Made by a program: the position numbers and the translations under genes
Part shown: in pieces, positions 38,191-45,190 of the stretch
Layout of the letters: each line of letters starts with the position of its first letter
Numbering within the stretch: position 1 is the stretch's first letter
The notes under the pieces: model-generated
Seen by the model: the letters and a program-made list of their open reading frames with translations, nothing else
What the model was told of the DNA's origin: nothing
The model's database searches: none
Assembly: GCF_000174195.1 (NCBI RefSeq)
Contig: NZ_ACFY01000152.1
Coordinates: forward strand, 1 to 56,212
Source: Roseburia inulinivorans DSM 16841
GTDB taxonomy: Bacteria; Bacillota; Clostridia; Lachnospirales; Lachnospiraceae
Direction: 5' to 3'
Length of the DNA: 56,212 bases

Positions 38191-38333
38191 TGTTATATCT
38201 ATGATATAACAAGATACATTAAAAGAGCCATGTCACAAATCGCATAAAATATGCACAAAATGATATTATTATATGAAAATCACAATAACCTAGTGCGTTA
38301 TATCACCAAAAGCATGCACAAAATAGTATTATT
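38191..38333. promoter_or_regulatory. Operator region of the lactose operon
   Basis: Two direct repeats starting ATGCACAAAAT and containing TATTATT (38251-38270 and 38314-38333) are 63 bp apart, about six helical turns, as expected for an AraC-type activator. A perfect palindrome TGTTATATC/GATATAACA (38191-38199, 38203-38211) lies closer to the symporter gene, where its promoter should be. No convincing cre site is seen. Confidence 0.6.
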
Positions 38334-38417
38334 TATGGTATACTAATTAGCAATACAGATAGTTTTCATCTATCATTGTACTTGCATTAGTAGCAATATT
38401 TTTAATGGGGGATTAAA

Positions 38418-39272
38418 ATGTATACAAATAATGCCTATCTGAATAATTCTACTGTTGACCGAAAAGACAAATCAAAACCCTTGGTGATAACCATGTGCGG
38501 TACATACAAATTATATACCAAACCAAAACTTCCTACATGGCGTCCCCGTGGCAGGCTTGACTTTCAGCTATTATACATTGCTGCTGGAAAAGCACATTTT
38601 CATTTTGGCAGCGATACGGAAGAAACCATTGTTCCGGCTGGCCATATGGTATTGTATCGACCTAAAGAACCTCAAAAATATGAATATTACGCCAACGACC
38701 AGACAGAAGTTTTCTGGGTTCACTTTACCGGTAACAATGTTACTAATTTACTACGTTCCTATGGATTAACCAATGATAAAAAAGTGTTTTATTGTGGTTT
38801 TGATTCCGAATATAAAACTCTTTTTCAATCAATGATAAAAGAATTACAGATGTGTCAGGATGGATACCCTGAAATGCTGGAAATGTATTTACGCCAGATT
38901 TTTATAAAACTACAACGCCATTTTCATTCTTCTATAACTATCACAAGCTCTCGTACTGCTGCTGAAATAGACCGTGCTGTTTCCTACTTTAGTGAACACT
39001 ATAATGAACAGATCAACATCGATGATTATGCCAAACAGAATTTTGTCAGCACAAGCTGGTTGATCCTCAATTTCAGATTATATACTGGAATTACACCAAA
39101 ACAATTTATTATGAAAAAAAGAATATATAATGCAGAAATGCTTCTGCAAAATCAGCATTATAGCATTAATGAGATTGCTCGTATTGTAGGCTATGACAAT
39201 CCTTTGTACTTCAGCCGTATTTTTCAAAAAACGAAAGGTATCTCTCCTTCTGAGTATAGAAAAAATGTATAA
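38418..39272 (+). CDS. AraC-family regulator of the lactose locus
   Basis: A 284-residue regulator with an N-terminal AraC-type cupin (residues 25-150; PRGRLDFQLLYIAAGKAHFHF and HMVLYRPKEPQKYEYYAND). Two C-terminal helix-turn-helix units follow (INIDDYAKQNFVSTSWLILNFR and INEIARIVGYDNPLYFSRIFQKTKGISPSEYRK). It is divergent from the symporter-lacLM operon and separated from it by paired direct repeats, so it probably activates that operon when bound to sugar. A GGGGGA ribosome site precedes the ATG. Confidence 0.9.
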   Translation: MYTNNAYLNNSTVDRKDKSKPLVITMCGTYKLYTKPKLPTWRPRGRLDFQLLYIAAGKAHFHFGSDTEETIVPAGHMVLYRPKEPQKYEYYANDQTEVFWVHFTGNNVTNLLRSYGLTNDKKVFYCGFDSEYKTLFQSMIKELQMCQDGYPEMLEMYLRQIFIKLQRHFHSSITITSSRTAAEIDRAVSYFSEHYNEQINIDDYAKQNFVSTSWLILNFRLYTGITPKQFIMKKRIYNAEMLLQNQHYSINEIARIVGYDNPLYFSRIFQKTKGISPSEYRKNV

Positions 39273-39275
39273 ACC

Positions 39276-39309
39276 AAAAAGCAGAGATGTGCTATTCTCT
39301 GCTTTTTGC
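39276..39309 (+). terminator. Terminator after the AraC gene
   Basis: AAAAAGCAGAGA (39276-39287) pairs with TCTCTGCTTTTT (39296-39307). A strong hairpin with a T run directly after the stop codon. Confidence 0.85.
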
Positions 39310-39400
39310 AACTTTTGTCTATTTATTTTTTCATTTTGGCACGAAATACGCTCTTTCTCATTTTATAATGGCATCGTAAACAGAAAGGAGATGAACTTCC

Positions 39401-39880
39401 ATGAGAAACAAATTCCACAACTATATTGAAAATATACTCAGCTTTTATTCAACCTTCTTCACAAAGGGATATTACCGTTTTTAAGTACCATTCTATACAT
39501 AACAATTGCAATGCCACAAAGCGTAATGCCAAAACTATTAAATCCATTTCTGAAAGAAATAATATTAGTCTTAATTATGTTAGAGACGAGGTTGAAGGAA
39601 TGCTTTATTCAGCATATTCGGTTATTTTAGGTGGAGATTGCAAGCTTTCTGATAAGGGTTTTACAGATATAGATATTTTACTAAACGAAAATGACGAACA
39701 ATTCTTCTAGATACCCAAATAATCAATTTATTAAATGAGTATGTAGAATTTATTATAAACGATGTCGATATAATGTCTGATTACATAAGATCATCACTAA
39801 TCGATAACTCATGGTTGAGAAACAAAACTAAGCAACGTTATAGAAAAATAATTTGCAGATGCCTGTTTTGCTTCGTCTAA
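39401..39880 (+). pseudogene. Decayed gene, nucleotidyltransferase-like, unrecognised
   Basis: A good ribosome site (AAAGGAG) and ATG at 39401 begin a reading that stops after 27 codons. It continues in another frame (39481-39710, with KGFTDIDILLNENDEQF) and then in a third (to TAA at 39878). The DIDILL segment after a Gly-rich stretch recalls nucleotidyltransferase-fold proteins, but this is weak. Two frameshifts (T5 run near 39481 and near 39702) and a short end indicate decay. One would need a deletion, so a uniform missing-base error does not explain it. Confidence 0.45.
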
Positions 39881-39933
39881 ATTCATCTGAAAACATGAAG
39901 TGTTATAAATTATGATCCTCTTTACACTTTTCC

Positions 39934-39962
39934 TTGCATCAGCTCATAAGATATGTTATATT
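39934..39962 (+). promoter_or_regulatory. Promoter of the antitoxin RNA
   Basis: TTGCAT (39934-39939), a 17-bp spacer and TATATT (39957-39962) face the convergent toxin gene. The predicted transcript start near 39969 begins with a hairpin. Confidence 0.55.
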
Positions 39963-39967
39963 ATGCG

Positions 39968-40078
39968 TAGAAAGAGGGAAAGCCAGAGAAGCGGCTTACC
40001 CGAATGAATTAAGTAACTGTTTTATCAACAGCCGTCATTATTCGCAGTAATGGCGGCTATTTTCGTTTTCCCTTGAAA
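39968..40078 (+). ncRNA. Putative type I antitoxin RNA
   Basis: A short transcript is predicted from the promoter at 39934-39962. Its 5' hairpin (39976-40001) is followed by a terminator with AGCCGTCATTA (40030-40040) and TAATGGCGGCT (40048-40058), then a T-rich tail. It has no ORF. It is antisense to the 3' end of the toxin gene and its 3' untranslated region, the arrangement known for TxpA/RatA. Its 5' hairpin resembles the 5' end of the toxin mRNA (40254-40282). Confidence 0.55.
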
Positions 40079-40152
40079 ATCGTGTAGCACAATCCAACAA
40101 GGGCGCAAATGAATATTCCAATCTGAATTAAGTCAGAGTATGTAACATACAT
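40057..40152 (-). CDS. Holin-like small membrane toxin (type I TA)
   Basis: A 31-residue peptide, MYVTYSDLIQIG followed by a membrane helix (IFICALVGLCYTIF) and a basic tail KGKRK. This matches the short putative holin-like toxins of Firmicutes type I systems. GGAGGG lies nine bases before the ATG. The mRNA leader can hide that site: CCCTCC at 40179-40184 (minus strand) pairs with it, while an alternative nine-pair stem (40179-40187 with 40237-40245) would free it. The overlapping antisense RNA should control it. Expression probably depolarises the membrane. Confidence 0.7.
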   Translation of the reverse strand: MYVTYSDLIQIGIFICALVGLCYTIFKGKRK

Positions 40153-40290
40153 TGGCAACGCCCTCCTTTCTTTCGTCTGGAGGGTTGGTCTACGCTTTGC
40201 TCCGGTCGTTGCTAAACAAGCCCCACCGGGGCTTAGCAACCCTCCGAAAAAGAGGGTAAGCCGCCCGGCTCTCTGGTTTCCCATGTGCGA

Positions 40291-40319
40291 AGTATATCAT
40301 AACTTATTAAATCAGACAA
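40291..40319 (-). promoter_or_regulatory. Promoter of the toxin mRNA
   Basis: On the minus strand TTGTCT (40314-40319), a 17-bp spacer and TATACT (40291-40296). The -35 box is only about 7 bp from the 3' end of the group II intron. Confidence 0.6.
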
Positions 40320-40325
40320 CGATAA

Positions 40326-42249
40326 ATCGAGTAGGAGGCGGTGCCTAACCGCCGTCCTCTCACACCACCGTGCGTACCGTTCGGTACACGGCGGTTTCAA
40401 TAGTTGACGTGCACAGACTGATAGGCTGCGGCTAAATCATAAAAGCCACTGTTTATCAGTCTTTCTTTTGTCATTGCCATGTTTACTGCAACTGTATGCG
40501 TTGCGAACCAATGTCCATGTCGGGTATTACCCGCTTGCATTGCCAAGTCTTCGGGTACTCCCATCTTGATAAGGTTACGTACCTTCGTCCTTGGTTTCTT
40601 CCACTGTTTCCATATACACATACGTATTCTGTGATAGAGCCATCCGTTGATGTCATCTATGTTGTTCTTCATACTTGCAATTCCGTAGTAGTTAAGCCAT
40701 CCCCTCGCATACACCTTGATTTTCTCAAGGTTTGGCTTGATTGACTGACATCGCTTACGGGAAGACAGCTCCTTCAGTCTGGACTTGAACTTTTTCCATG
40801 ACTTCGGATGAACTCGGACATAAATTCCTTTTCCGTTCCTTCCCAATGCAAAGCCAAGGAATTTAAAATTTCGGATTGCAAACACGCTGACAGTACGGCT
40901 CTTTTCTCGGTTGACTGTAAGTTTCAGCCTCTCCTCAAGATATTTTGTACTGCTTTCCAAGAGTCTCTCTGATGCCCGCCTGCTCTTTGCAAGAAGCACG
41001 ATGTCATCTGCATATCTTATGCATGGAACACCTCTTTTCAGAAATTCCTGGTCGAACTCATTGAGGTAGACATTTGCCAGCAATGGCGATAGATTTCCAC
41101 CTTGCGGTGAGCCTTCCTCTGTGTCAATGACCACTCCGTTTTCCATTACACCGCTTTTCAGATAGCGCTTTATCAACTGTACCACACGTTCATCTTTTAC
41201 ATTCTTCCGGAGAAGATTGATGAGAATTTCATGATTAAGAGTATCGAAGTACTTTGACAAGTCAAGGACTACAGCAAATGTATAGCCTTGTTCTGCATAC
41301 TCCTTAACCTTAAGTATTGCATCTTTTGCACTTCTGTTCGGACGATAGCCATAGCTACCCTCTGCAAACAGCGGTTCATAGATTGGCACTAACTGTTGGA
41401 TTATTGCCTGTTGTAGTGTACGGTCTATCACTGTTGGTATGCCAAGCTTTCGCACACCACCATCTGATTTTGGAATCTCAACTCGTCTTACTGGGGACGG
41501 AGTATACTTTCCACGATAAATGCGGTCGGTTAACTCTTGTTGATGTTCCTTTAGATATGGAAGAGCCTCTTCAATGGTCATGCTATCAATTCCCGGCGCT
41601 CCCCTGTTTGCCTTAACTCTCTTATACGCTCTGTTAAAGTTGTCCTTGTACAGTATCGCTTCCAAAAGTCTCGGCTGTGCACTGTCTCTTTCTTTCCATA
41701 TCCGATTGAATGACCTAGACGCTTTCACATACCCTTCATGTTCCGCATTATCTCTCTGCGAACAGCCATTATTTTCAATGTTTTCTGCCATAGACGGTCA
41801 TTCCTCCTTTCTCGGTCATACTCAAGACTCCTACTGATTCATTCCTTCACCTCGAACGGAACTTGTTCCGTTTGGCTACTATGACCTCTGCTGACTTCTA
41901 TGCGTTCAGCATTGCTTTATGCAATGGTTACCTCTTTCAAGGCATATCGCACAGACCTCCCTAGGTACCACACGTTTCTTCCTCTCCATCCATCTGCCTC
42001 ATTTATCATACATGATTCCGTGTAGTTATTTGGTTTCAGCTTGTGGTGCAGTCTTACCCTCATGCATGACCTCATATGAGATTTCTGTTCGTCAGACCAG
42101 AGATTTGCCCGTGAGTTAGTATGTTCCTCACATCCAGCTTCCTTCAGATTCCATCTCACGATGAACACCCTTGCCTTCGGCTATATCCTTCCCACTACCG
42201 GGTGGATTCGGGACTTTAACCCGTTAGAAACGTGCGCCGCTAGGCGCAC
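40326..42249 (-). mobile_element. Group II intron (probably class IIC), complete
   Basis: The 5' end at 42249 reads GTGCGCCTAGCGGCGCAC on the minus strand, the standard GTGCG start. About 450 bases of domain I-III RNA follow (including AACGGGTTAAAGTCCCG and CCGGTAGTGGGAAGGATATA). The maturase gene comes next, and then a domain V-like hairpin (about 40350-40385, with GGTACGCACGGTGGTG) and a domain VI hairpin with GGCGGTTAGGCACCGCC, ending near 40326 in CTCGAT. The 5' exon is a terminator hairpin only 7 bases away, the insertion preference of class IIC introns. The 3' boundary may be off by a few bases. Confidence 0.85.
40397..41791 (-). CDS. ltrA: Group II intron reverse transcriptase/maturase
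   Basis: A 464-residue intron-encoded protein. The reverse transcriptase domain (about 45-330) shows VRRVEIPKSDGGVRKLGIPT, VVLDLSKYFDTLNH, EGSPQGGNLSPLLAN and the catalytic YADD at 260-263. The maturase X domain follows (to about 464; VYARGWLNYYGI and RIRMCIWKQWKKPRTKVRNL). The C-terminal part is like class IIC proteins and lacks an HNH endonuclease. The frame is intact. It lies in domain IV of the intron and promotes splicing and retrohoming. Confidence 0.94.
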   Translation of the reverse strand: MAENIENNGCSQRDNAEHEGYVKASRSFNRIWKERDSAQPRLLEAILYKDNFNRAYKRVKANRGAPGIDSMTIEEALPYLKEHQQELTDRIYRGKYTPSPVRRVEIPKSDGGVRKLGIPTVIDRTLQQAIIQQLVPIYEPLFAEGSYGYRPNRSAKDAILKVKEYAEQGYTFAVVLDLSKYFDTLNHEILINLLRKNVKDERVVQLIKRYLKSGVMENGVVIDTEEGSPQGGNLSPLLANVYLNEFDQEFLKRGVPCIRYADDIVLLAKSRRASERLLESSTKYLEERLKLTVNREKSRTVSVFAIRNFKFLGFALGRNGKGIYVRVHPKSWKKFKSRLKELSSRKRCQSIKPNLEKIKVYARGWLNYYGIASMKNNIDDINGWLYHRIRMCIWKQWKKPRTKVRNLIKMGVPEDLAMQAGNTRHGHWFATHTVAVNMAMTKERLINSGFYDLAAAYQSVHVNY

Positions 42250-42256
42250 ATCGACA

Positions 42257-42285
42257 AAATCCCCTTAGATTACTCTAAGAGGATT
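42257..42285 (-). terminator. Terminator hairpin used as intron target
   Basis: AAATCC/CTTAGA and TCTAAG/GGATTT form a 12-13 pair stem with a four-base loop, followed on the minus strand by TTTTGTCGAT and then the intron. The 42250-42397 stretch shows no gene and lies downstream of the original rlmI 3' end. Confidence 0.65.
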
Positions 42286-42397
42286 TGCTTATTTCGAGAT
42301 ATTTTTCTATAAAAGTGCGTCAAAAGGTGTGTCAGTCTTTTATTTCATATCAGAGAATTGTTTCGGAACCCCTATAAAATAAGCATTCTTTGGATTA

Positions 42398-42432
42398 TTT
42401 CTCATCCACCACCTGAAAAATAAAGAACTTCA
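42398..42432. other. Attachment site, integrase side (attL)
   Basis: Matches 50188-50222 with two C/T differences. A 19-bp core TGAAAAATAAAGAACTTCA (42414-42432) is identical. On the minus strand it still encodes the end of rlmI (FIFQVVDEK, TAA), so this is the original chromosomal gene end displaced by the insertion. Confidence 0.85.
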
Positions 42433-42491
42433 TATGTGAGGGCTGAAAAGCCTGTATTTAAAGGATTTTCAAGTCCACTCTATAACTTACT

Positions 42492-42509
42492 ACACCATTT
42501 TTACACCAT
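42492..42509. repeat. Putative integrase arm sites, left end
   Basis: Two copies of ACACCAT (42492-42498, 42503-42509), each followed by TT. The same heptamer occurs three times at the other end of the element (50061-50100). Terminal location at both ends suggests arm-type Int binding. They overlap the last codons of the integrase gene. Confidence 0.55.
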
Positions 42510-43643
42510 TTCTGCTATGATAGACATCTCCTCTTTGAGTGTTTCATCCAGTACATGACAGTACAAGTCCATTGTCATTTGTAACGAATTATGACCGAGT
42601 AATTTCTGCAAAGTCTTTGGACGCATACCCTTTGCAATACAATTTGTTGCAAAAGTATGTCTTAAACAATGTGGTGTAAATCTCTCAAATTTTTCTGTCG
42701 GGTTTTGAGCATTGATACGGTCAACTATATAGTCAATTGAACTTCGGATATTGCTTTCATGGATAGGGCGGTTTGTCTTACTTGTAAACACCAAATCCTC
42801 AAATCCCTGTTGTGGTTGAAATCTTGTTGTCATATCCTCATGCCATATTCTTTGCTCCTGCAATACTTCCTTTACCTGCTTTGACATAGGGATATTTCTT
42901 TTCCCTGCTTTGCTTTTTGGTGGATGAAATTCGTATATCGCTTTTCCGTTGTTTGGCAAATAGCAAAGTGTTTTCTCTACATGAATAATTCCATTTTCAA
43001 AATCTACGCAATCCCATGTAAGCCCCAGTATTTCCCCCATTCTCATACCTGTATTCAAAGCAAGTATAAAGAATGGATATAAACTACTGTCTTTTGCGGA
43101 CTGGTAAAGCAATTGTATTTCCTCTGTTGTCAAAACTCTCTTTTCAGTCTGTTCTTTGCCCTCGATTTTTGTGTTTACGGATAACGCAACATTTTTGTTA
43201 ATCAAGTCAGTTTCCATTGCCCTGTTAAGTATATCTACCAAAACTGCCTTACAATCTCCTCTGGAACTATCGCTTTTTAATTGATTAAAAGCATTCTGAA
43301 TAATCACCAGATTAAGATTTGATATTTTTCGCCACCCTAGTTCTTCACGCAATCGGTTATACTGAATTGCATATGTCCGCTTCGTGGTATCCCTGCAATT
43401 CTTTTTACAGGTTGTCAGCCACACCTCGTACCACTCATTCAGCGTCATGTTGCTATTCACAACATTTATCTGCTTTTCATCCTCATATTGTTCGTCTCGC
43501 AGTTTTTTTGTTATTTCACTGTATGTTCTCGCATAGATGGTTTGTCTTTTTCCGAAACGATTTATGAAACGTGCTTGATACAAACCGTCTTTGCGTTGGG
43601 AGATACCTCTCCCTAATTCTTTACCCTTTAATGATTTACCCAT
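42501..43643 (-). CDS. int: Tyrosine recombinase/integrase of the element
   Basis: A 380-residue tyrosine recombinase. The N-terminal arm-binding domain (residues 1-60) precedes a SAM-like core-binding domain (66-150). The catalytic domain has Arg201 (NTGMRMGEI), His325 and Arg328 (PHCLRHTFA), His351 (LGHNS) and the nucleophile Tyr361 (DLYCHVLDE). AAAGGAG precedes the ATG. It lies next to attL, as expected. Similar proteins drive Tn916-like and phage elements. All catalytic residues are intact. Confidence 0.95.
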   Translation of the reverse strand: MGKSLKGKELGRGISQRKDGLYQARFINRFGKRQTIYARTYSEITKKLRDEQYEDEKQINVVNSNMTLNEWYEVWLTTCKKNCRDTTKRTYAIQYNRLREELGWRKISNLNLVIIQNAFNQLKSDSSRGDCKAVLVDILNRAMETDLINKNVALSVNTKIEGKEQTEKRVLTTEEIQLLYQSAKDSSLYPFFILALNTGMRMGEILGLTWDCVDFENGIIHVEKTLCYLPNNGKAIYEFHPPKSKAGKRNIPMSKQVKEVLQEQRIWHEDMTTRFQPQQGFEDLVFTSKTNRPIHESNIRSSIDYIVDRINAQNPTEKFERFTPHCLRHTFATNCIAKGMRPKTLQKLLGHNSLQMTMDLYCHVLDETLKEEMSIIAEMV

Positions 43644-43672
43644 TTTACGCTCCTTTTCTCTGGTAAATCAAA

Positions 43673-43720
43673 AGGGGACTGTAGTTGTTGTCTTAATTAG
43701 TATAACATTACAGTCCCCTT
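43673..43720 (-). terminator. Hairpin between xis and int
   Basis: AAGGGGACTGTA (43673-43684) and TACAGTCCCCTT (43709-43720) form a perfect 12-pair stem followed by TTTT on the minus strand. It may attenuate transcription from xis into int. Confidence 0.6.
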
Positions 43721-43729
43721 GTTTTCAAT

Positions 43730-43900
43730 TTAAACAGCCATTTTATCAAGCCATTTATCAAGTTTATTTTTATCTGCATACCACCGGTTTCCGATGCGTA
43801 CTCCAAAGCCGTTTTGACCTCTAACTAACTCTCTGGCTTTGGTTTCCCCAATCCCAAGATAATCGCATAATTCTTTAAGCGTCAGCAATTTTCTTTCCAT
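43730..43900 (-). CDS. xis: Excisionase-like helix-turn-helix protein
   Basis: A 56-residue protein: MERKLLTLKELCDYLGIGE, then KARELVRGQNG, then VRIGNRWYADKNKLDKWLD. This is the MerR-like winged helix of Tn916 Xis-type excisionases and the DNA-binding excisionase family. It lies 3 bp after rep and about 86 bp before int, the usual order. It should steer the integrase toward excision and may repress its own operon. Confidence 0.88.
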   Translation of the reverse strand: MERKLLTLKELCDYLGIGETKARELVRGQNGFGVRIGNRWYADKNKLDKWLDKMAV

Positions 43901-43903
43901 AGG

Positions 43904-44905
43904 CTAACCCTCCTTGAAAGGACAGAAGGTCATCTGCTCTGCTGTCAGCATCTGAAACTCATTCAGATAATCAAACAGGCTATATGTCTCTACCTTGCCG
44001 TTTTTAAATACCTGCACCTTATGTATGCGTCTTAAAAAAGCTTTCCACGTTTCCGGGCTGTATGTCTGTATGTCTGGATACTGCTCCTTTAGGTCTATAT
44101 TAGATAAAATATAGGCTTTTGTATAACAGGCAACCTTATCAGAATATCTACACGGAAGTGTCACAGGATAGCCGTCCAGATATATCAACATCTGATTGAT
44201 ATGAATAGAACTCTGAAACTCCTCAAACATGATAACATCCTGCCCTTTATACTGATCAAAAGGATGCTTATAATTCGTTACCCGAAACACGTTTGCATAT
44301 CCGAATTTTTCCATAATACTTCTGGTTTTCCCACTTCCTGTATCTCCATACAAATAATCTACTTCCAGATTGCGAAAAATATCTTTATAACTTTCCTCCT
44401 GTATAATTTGCCTTACCTTATCCATTCTCTCAATCTGGGTTATAAATTCCGGCTGTTCTTCCAAAATATCATAGTTACTTTTTCCCTCAGATATCAATTC
44501 ATATAAAGCAGTTAAATCATTCCTTTCCCCCTGCCGCTCTGTAGGCATTTCTCCCCATTCCTCATGCGTATCCGGGAGATTAGTTTCTCTCTTTTTATCC
44601 TTAGACCATTTCTCTCCCTCTTTAAAAATGTAATCTCTATTCTGGATAGAAGAACCATAGGCTTTTTCTATGTGTGCCTCTGGGAACAATCTTTTTATTG
44701 TACTGAACCTAACCGGGGATTGGAAAAGAATATATACATGCGTGTGGTGCGTCTTTCCTACTTCATCACTCATACAAAAGTAGCGAAGTGATTTCAGAGT
44801 GCAGACATTCTTTTTTATTGCATCATGTGTATATCCCTTTTCCAATGGATTATTTATTGTTAATTGCCATTTTCGGCTCTGTATCTGCCGTACTTCTGTA
44901 TCCAT
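43904..44905 (-). CDS. rep: CRESS-DNA virus-like Rep (HUH endonuclease plus helicase)
   Basis: A 333-residue rolling-circle initiator with the circovirus layout. HUH nuclease: motif I WQLTINNP (13-20), motif II with His54 and His56 (THHTHVYI), motif III with catalytic Tyr92 and Lys95 (NRDYIFK). The segment before it, HIEKAYGSSIQNRDY, is close to porcine circovirus Rep. Superfamily 3 helicase: Walker A GDTGSGKT (187-194), Walker B DVIMFEE (223-229), motif C ending SN (268-269). Length is like circovirus Rep (about 314). The ATG at 44905 follows GAGGAGG, and an upstream TTG is less likely. The matching origin stem-loop lies about 220 bp upstream. Expected to nick, replicate and perhaps transfer the element. 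Confidence 0.9.
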   Translation of the reverse strand: MDTEVRQIQSRKWQLTINNPLEKGYTHDAIKKNVCTLKSLRYFCMSDEVGKTHHTHVYILFQSPVRFSTIKRLFPEAHIEKAYGSSIQNRDYIFKEGEKWSKDKKRETNLPDTHEEWGEMPTERQGERNDLTALYELISEGKSNYDILEEQPEFITQIERMDKVRQIIQEESYKDIFRNLEVDYLYGDTGSGKTRSIMEKFGYANVFRVTNYKHPFDQYKGQDVIMFEEFQSSIHINQMLIYLDGYPVTLPCRYSDKVACYTKAYILSNIDLKEQYPDIQTYSPETWKAFLRRIHKVQVFKNGKVETYSLFDYLNEFQMLTAEQMTFCPFKEG

Positions 44906-45080
44906 TAATTTCCTCCTCTTTTTCTTTCTGCTCAAATAGTTTTTTCAAATAAAAGGAAATTTCTTCCATTTTTTCTAGCTGTTCCTTTCTATATTTTTTG
45001 CGTTCTGCAAGTTCCTCTCTTATTTCCATGATCAATTCATGTATTTCTCTTGTTTCGAGCATTTCATCTATTATATTCAT
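44850..45080 (-). CDS. Small coiled-coil protein upstream of Rep
   Basis: A 76-residue, highly charged helical protein (MEIREELAERKKYRKEQLEKMEE in two stretches) with likely coiled-coil character and no membrane segment. AAAGGAG lies nine bases before the ATG. It overlaps the Rep start by 56 bp in another frame, so translation is probably coupled. Not recognised as a known family. It could be a Rep partner or copy-control factor, by position only. Confidence 0.6.
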   Translation of the reverse strand: MNIIDEMLETREIHELIMEIREELAERKKYRKEQLEKMEEISFYLKKLFEQKEKEEEINGYRSTADTEPKMAINNK

Positions 45081-45109
45081 ATTCTTATTCTCCTTTGCTA
45101 CAAGCGACA

Positions 45110-45187
45110 GAAGTGTCTAGGTAATACTTGCCTAGACATCTTCCCCGGTCTTTGCCCCTTGCCTTTGGCAGGGGCAAGCCGGGGAGT
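45110..45187. other. Candidate rolling-circle origin: two hairpins with circovirus nonanucleotide
   Basis: First hairpin: an eight-pair stem (45114-45121 with 45131-45138) extended by four more pairs (45110-45113 with 45140-45143). The loop is nine bases. On the minus strand (Rep sense) loop plus first stem base read AAGTATTAC (plus coordinates 45121-45129), identical to the nonanucleotide at which circovirus Rep nicks (between T and A of TTAC). Second hairpin (about 45143-45187): GC-rich, with CCCCGG/CCGGGG and TTGCCCC/GGGGCAA arms. There are no ORFs in this 110-bp gap between the ATPase gene and the rep operon. Confidence 0.75.
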
Positions 45188-45190
45188 ATG

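Noticed and set aside
41917..42168. 83-codon minus-strand ORF upstream of the maturase
   Set aside because: It lies in the structured RNA domains I-III of the group II intron and has no family signature.
45141..45187. GC-rich hairpin as terminator of the FtsK-like gene
   Set aside because: No T run follows the stem on the minus strand. A role in the origin is more likely.
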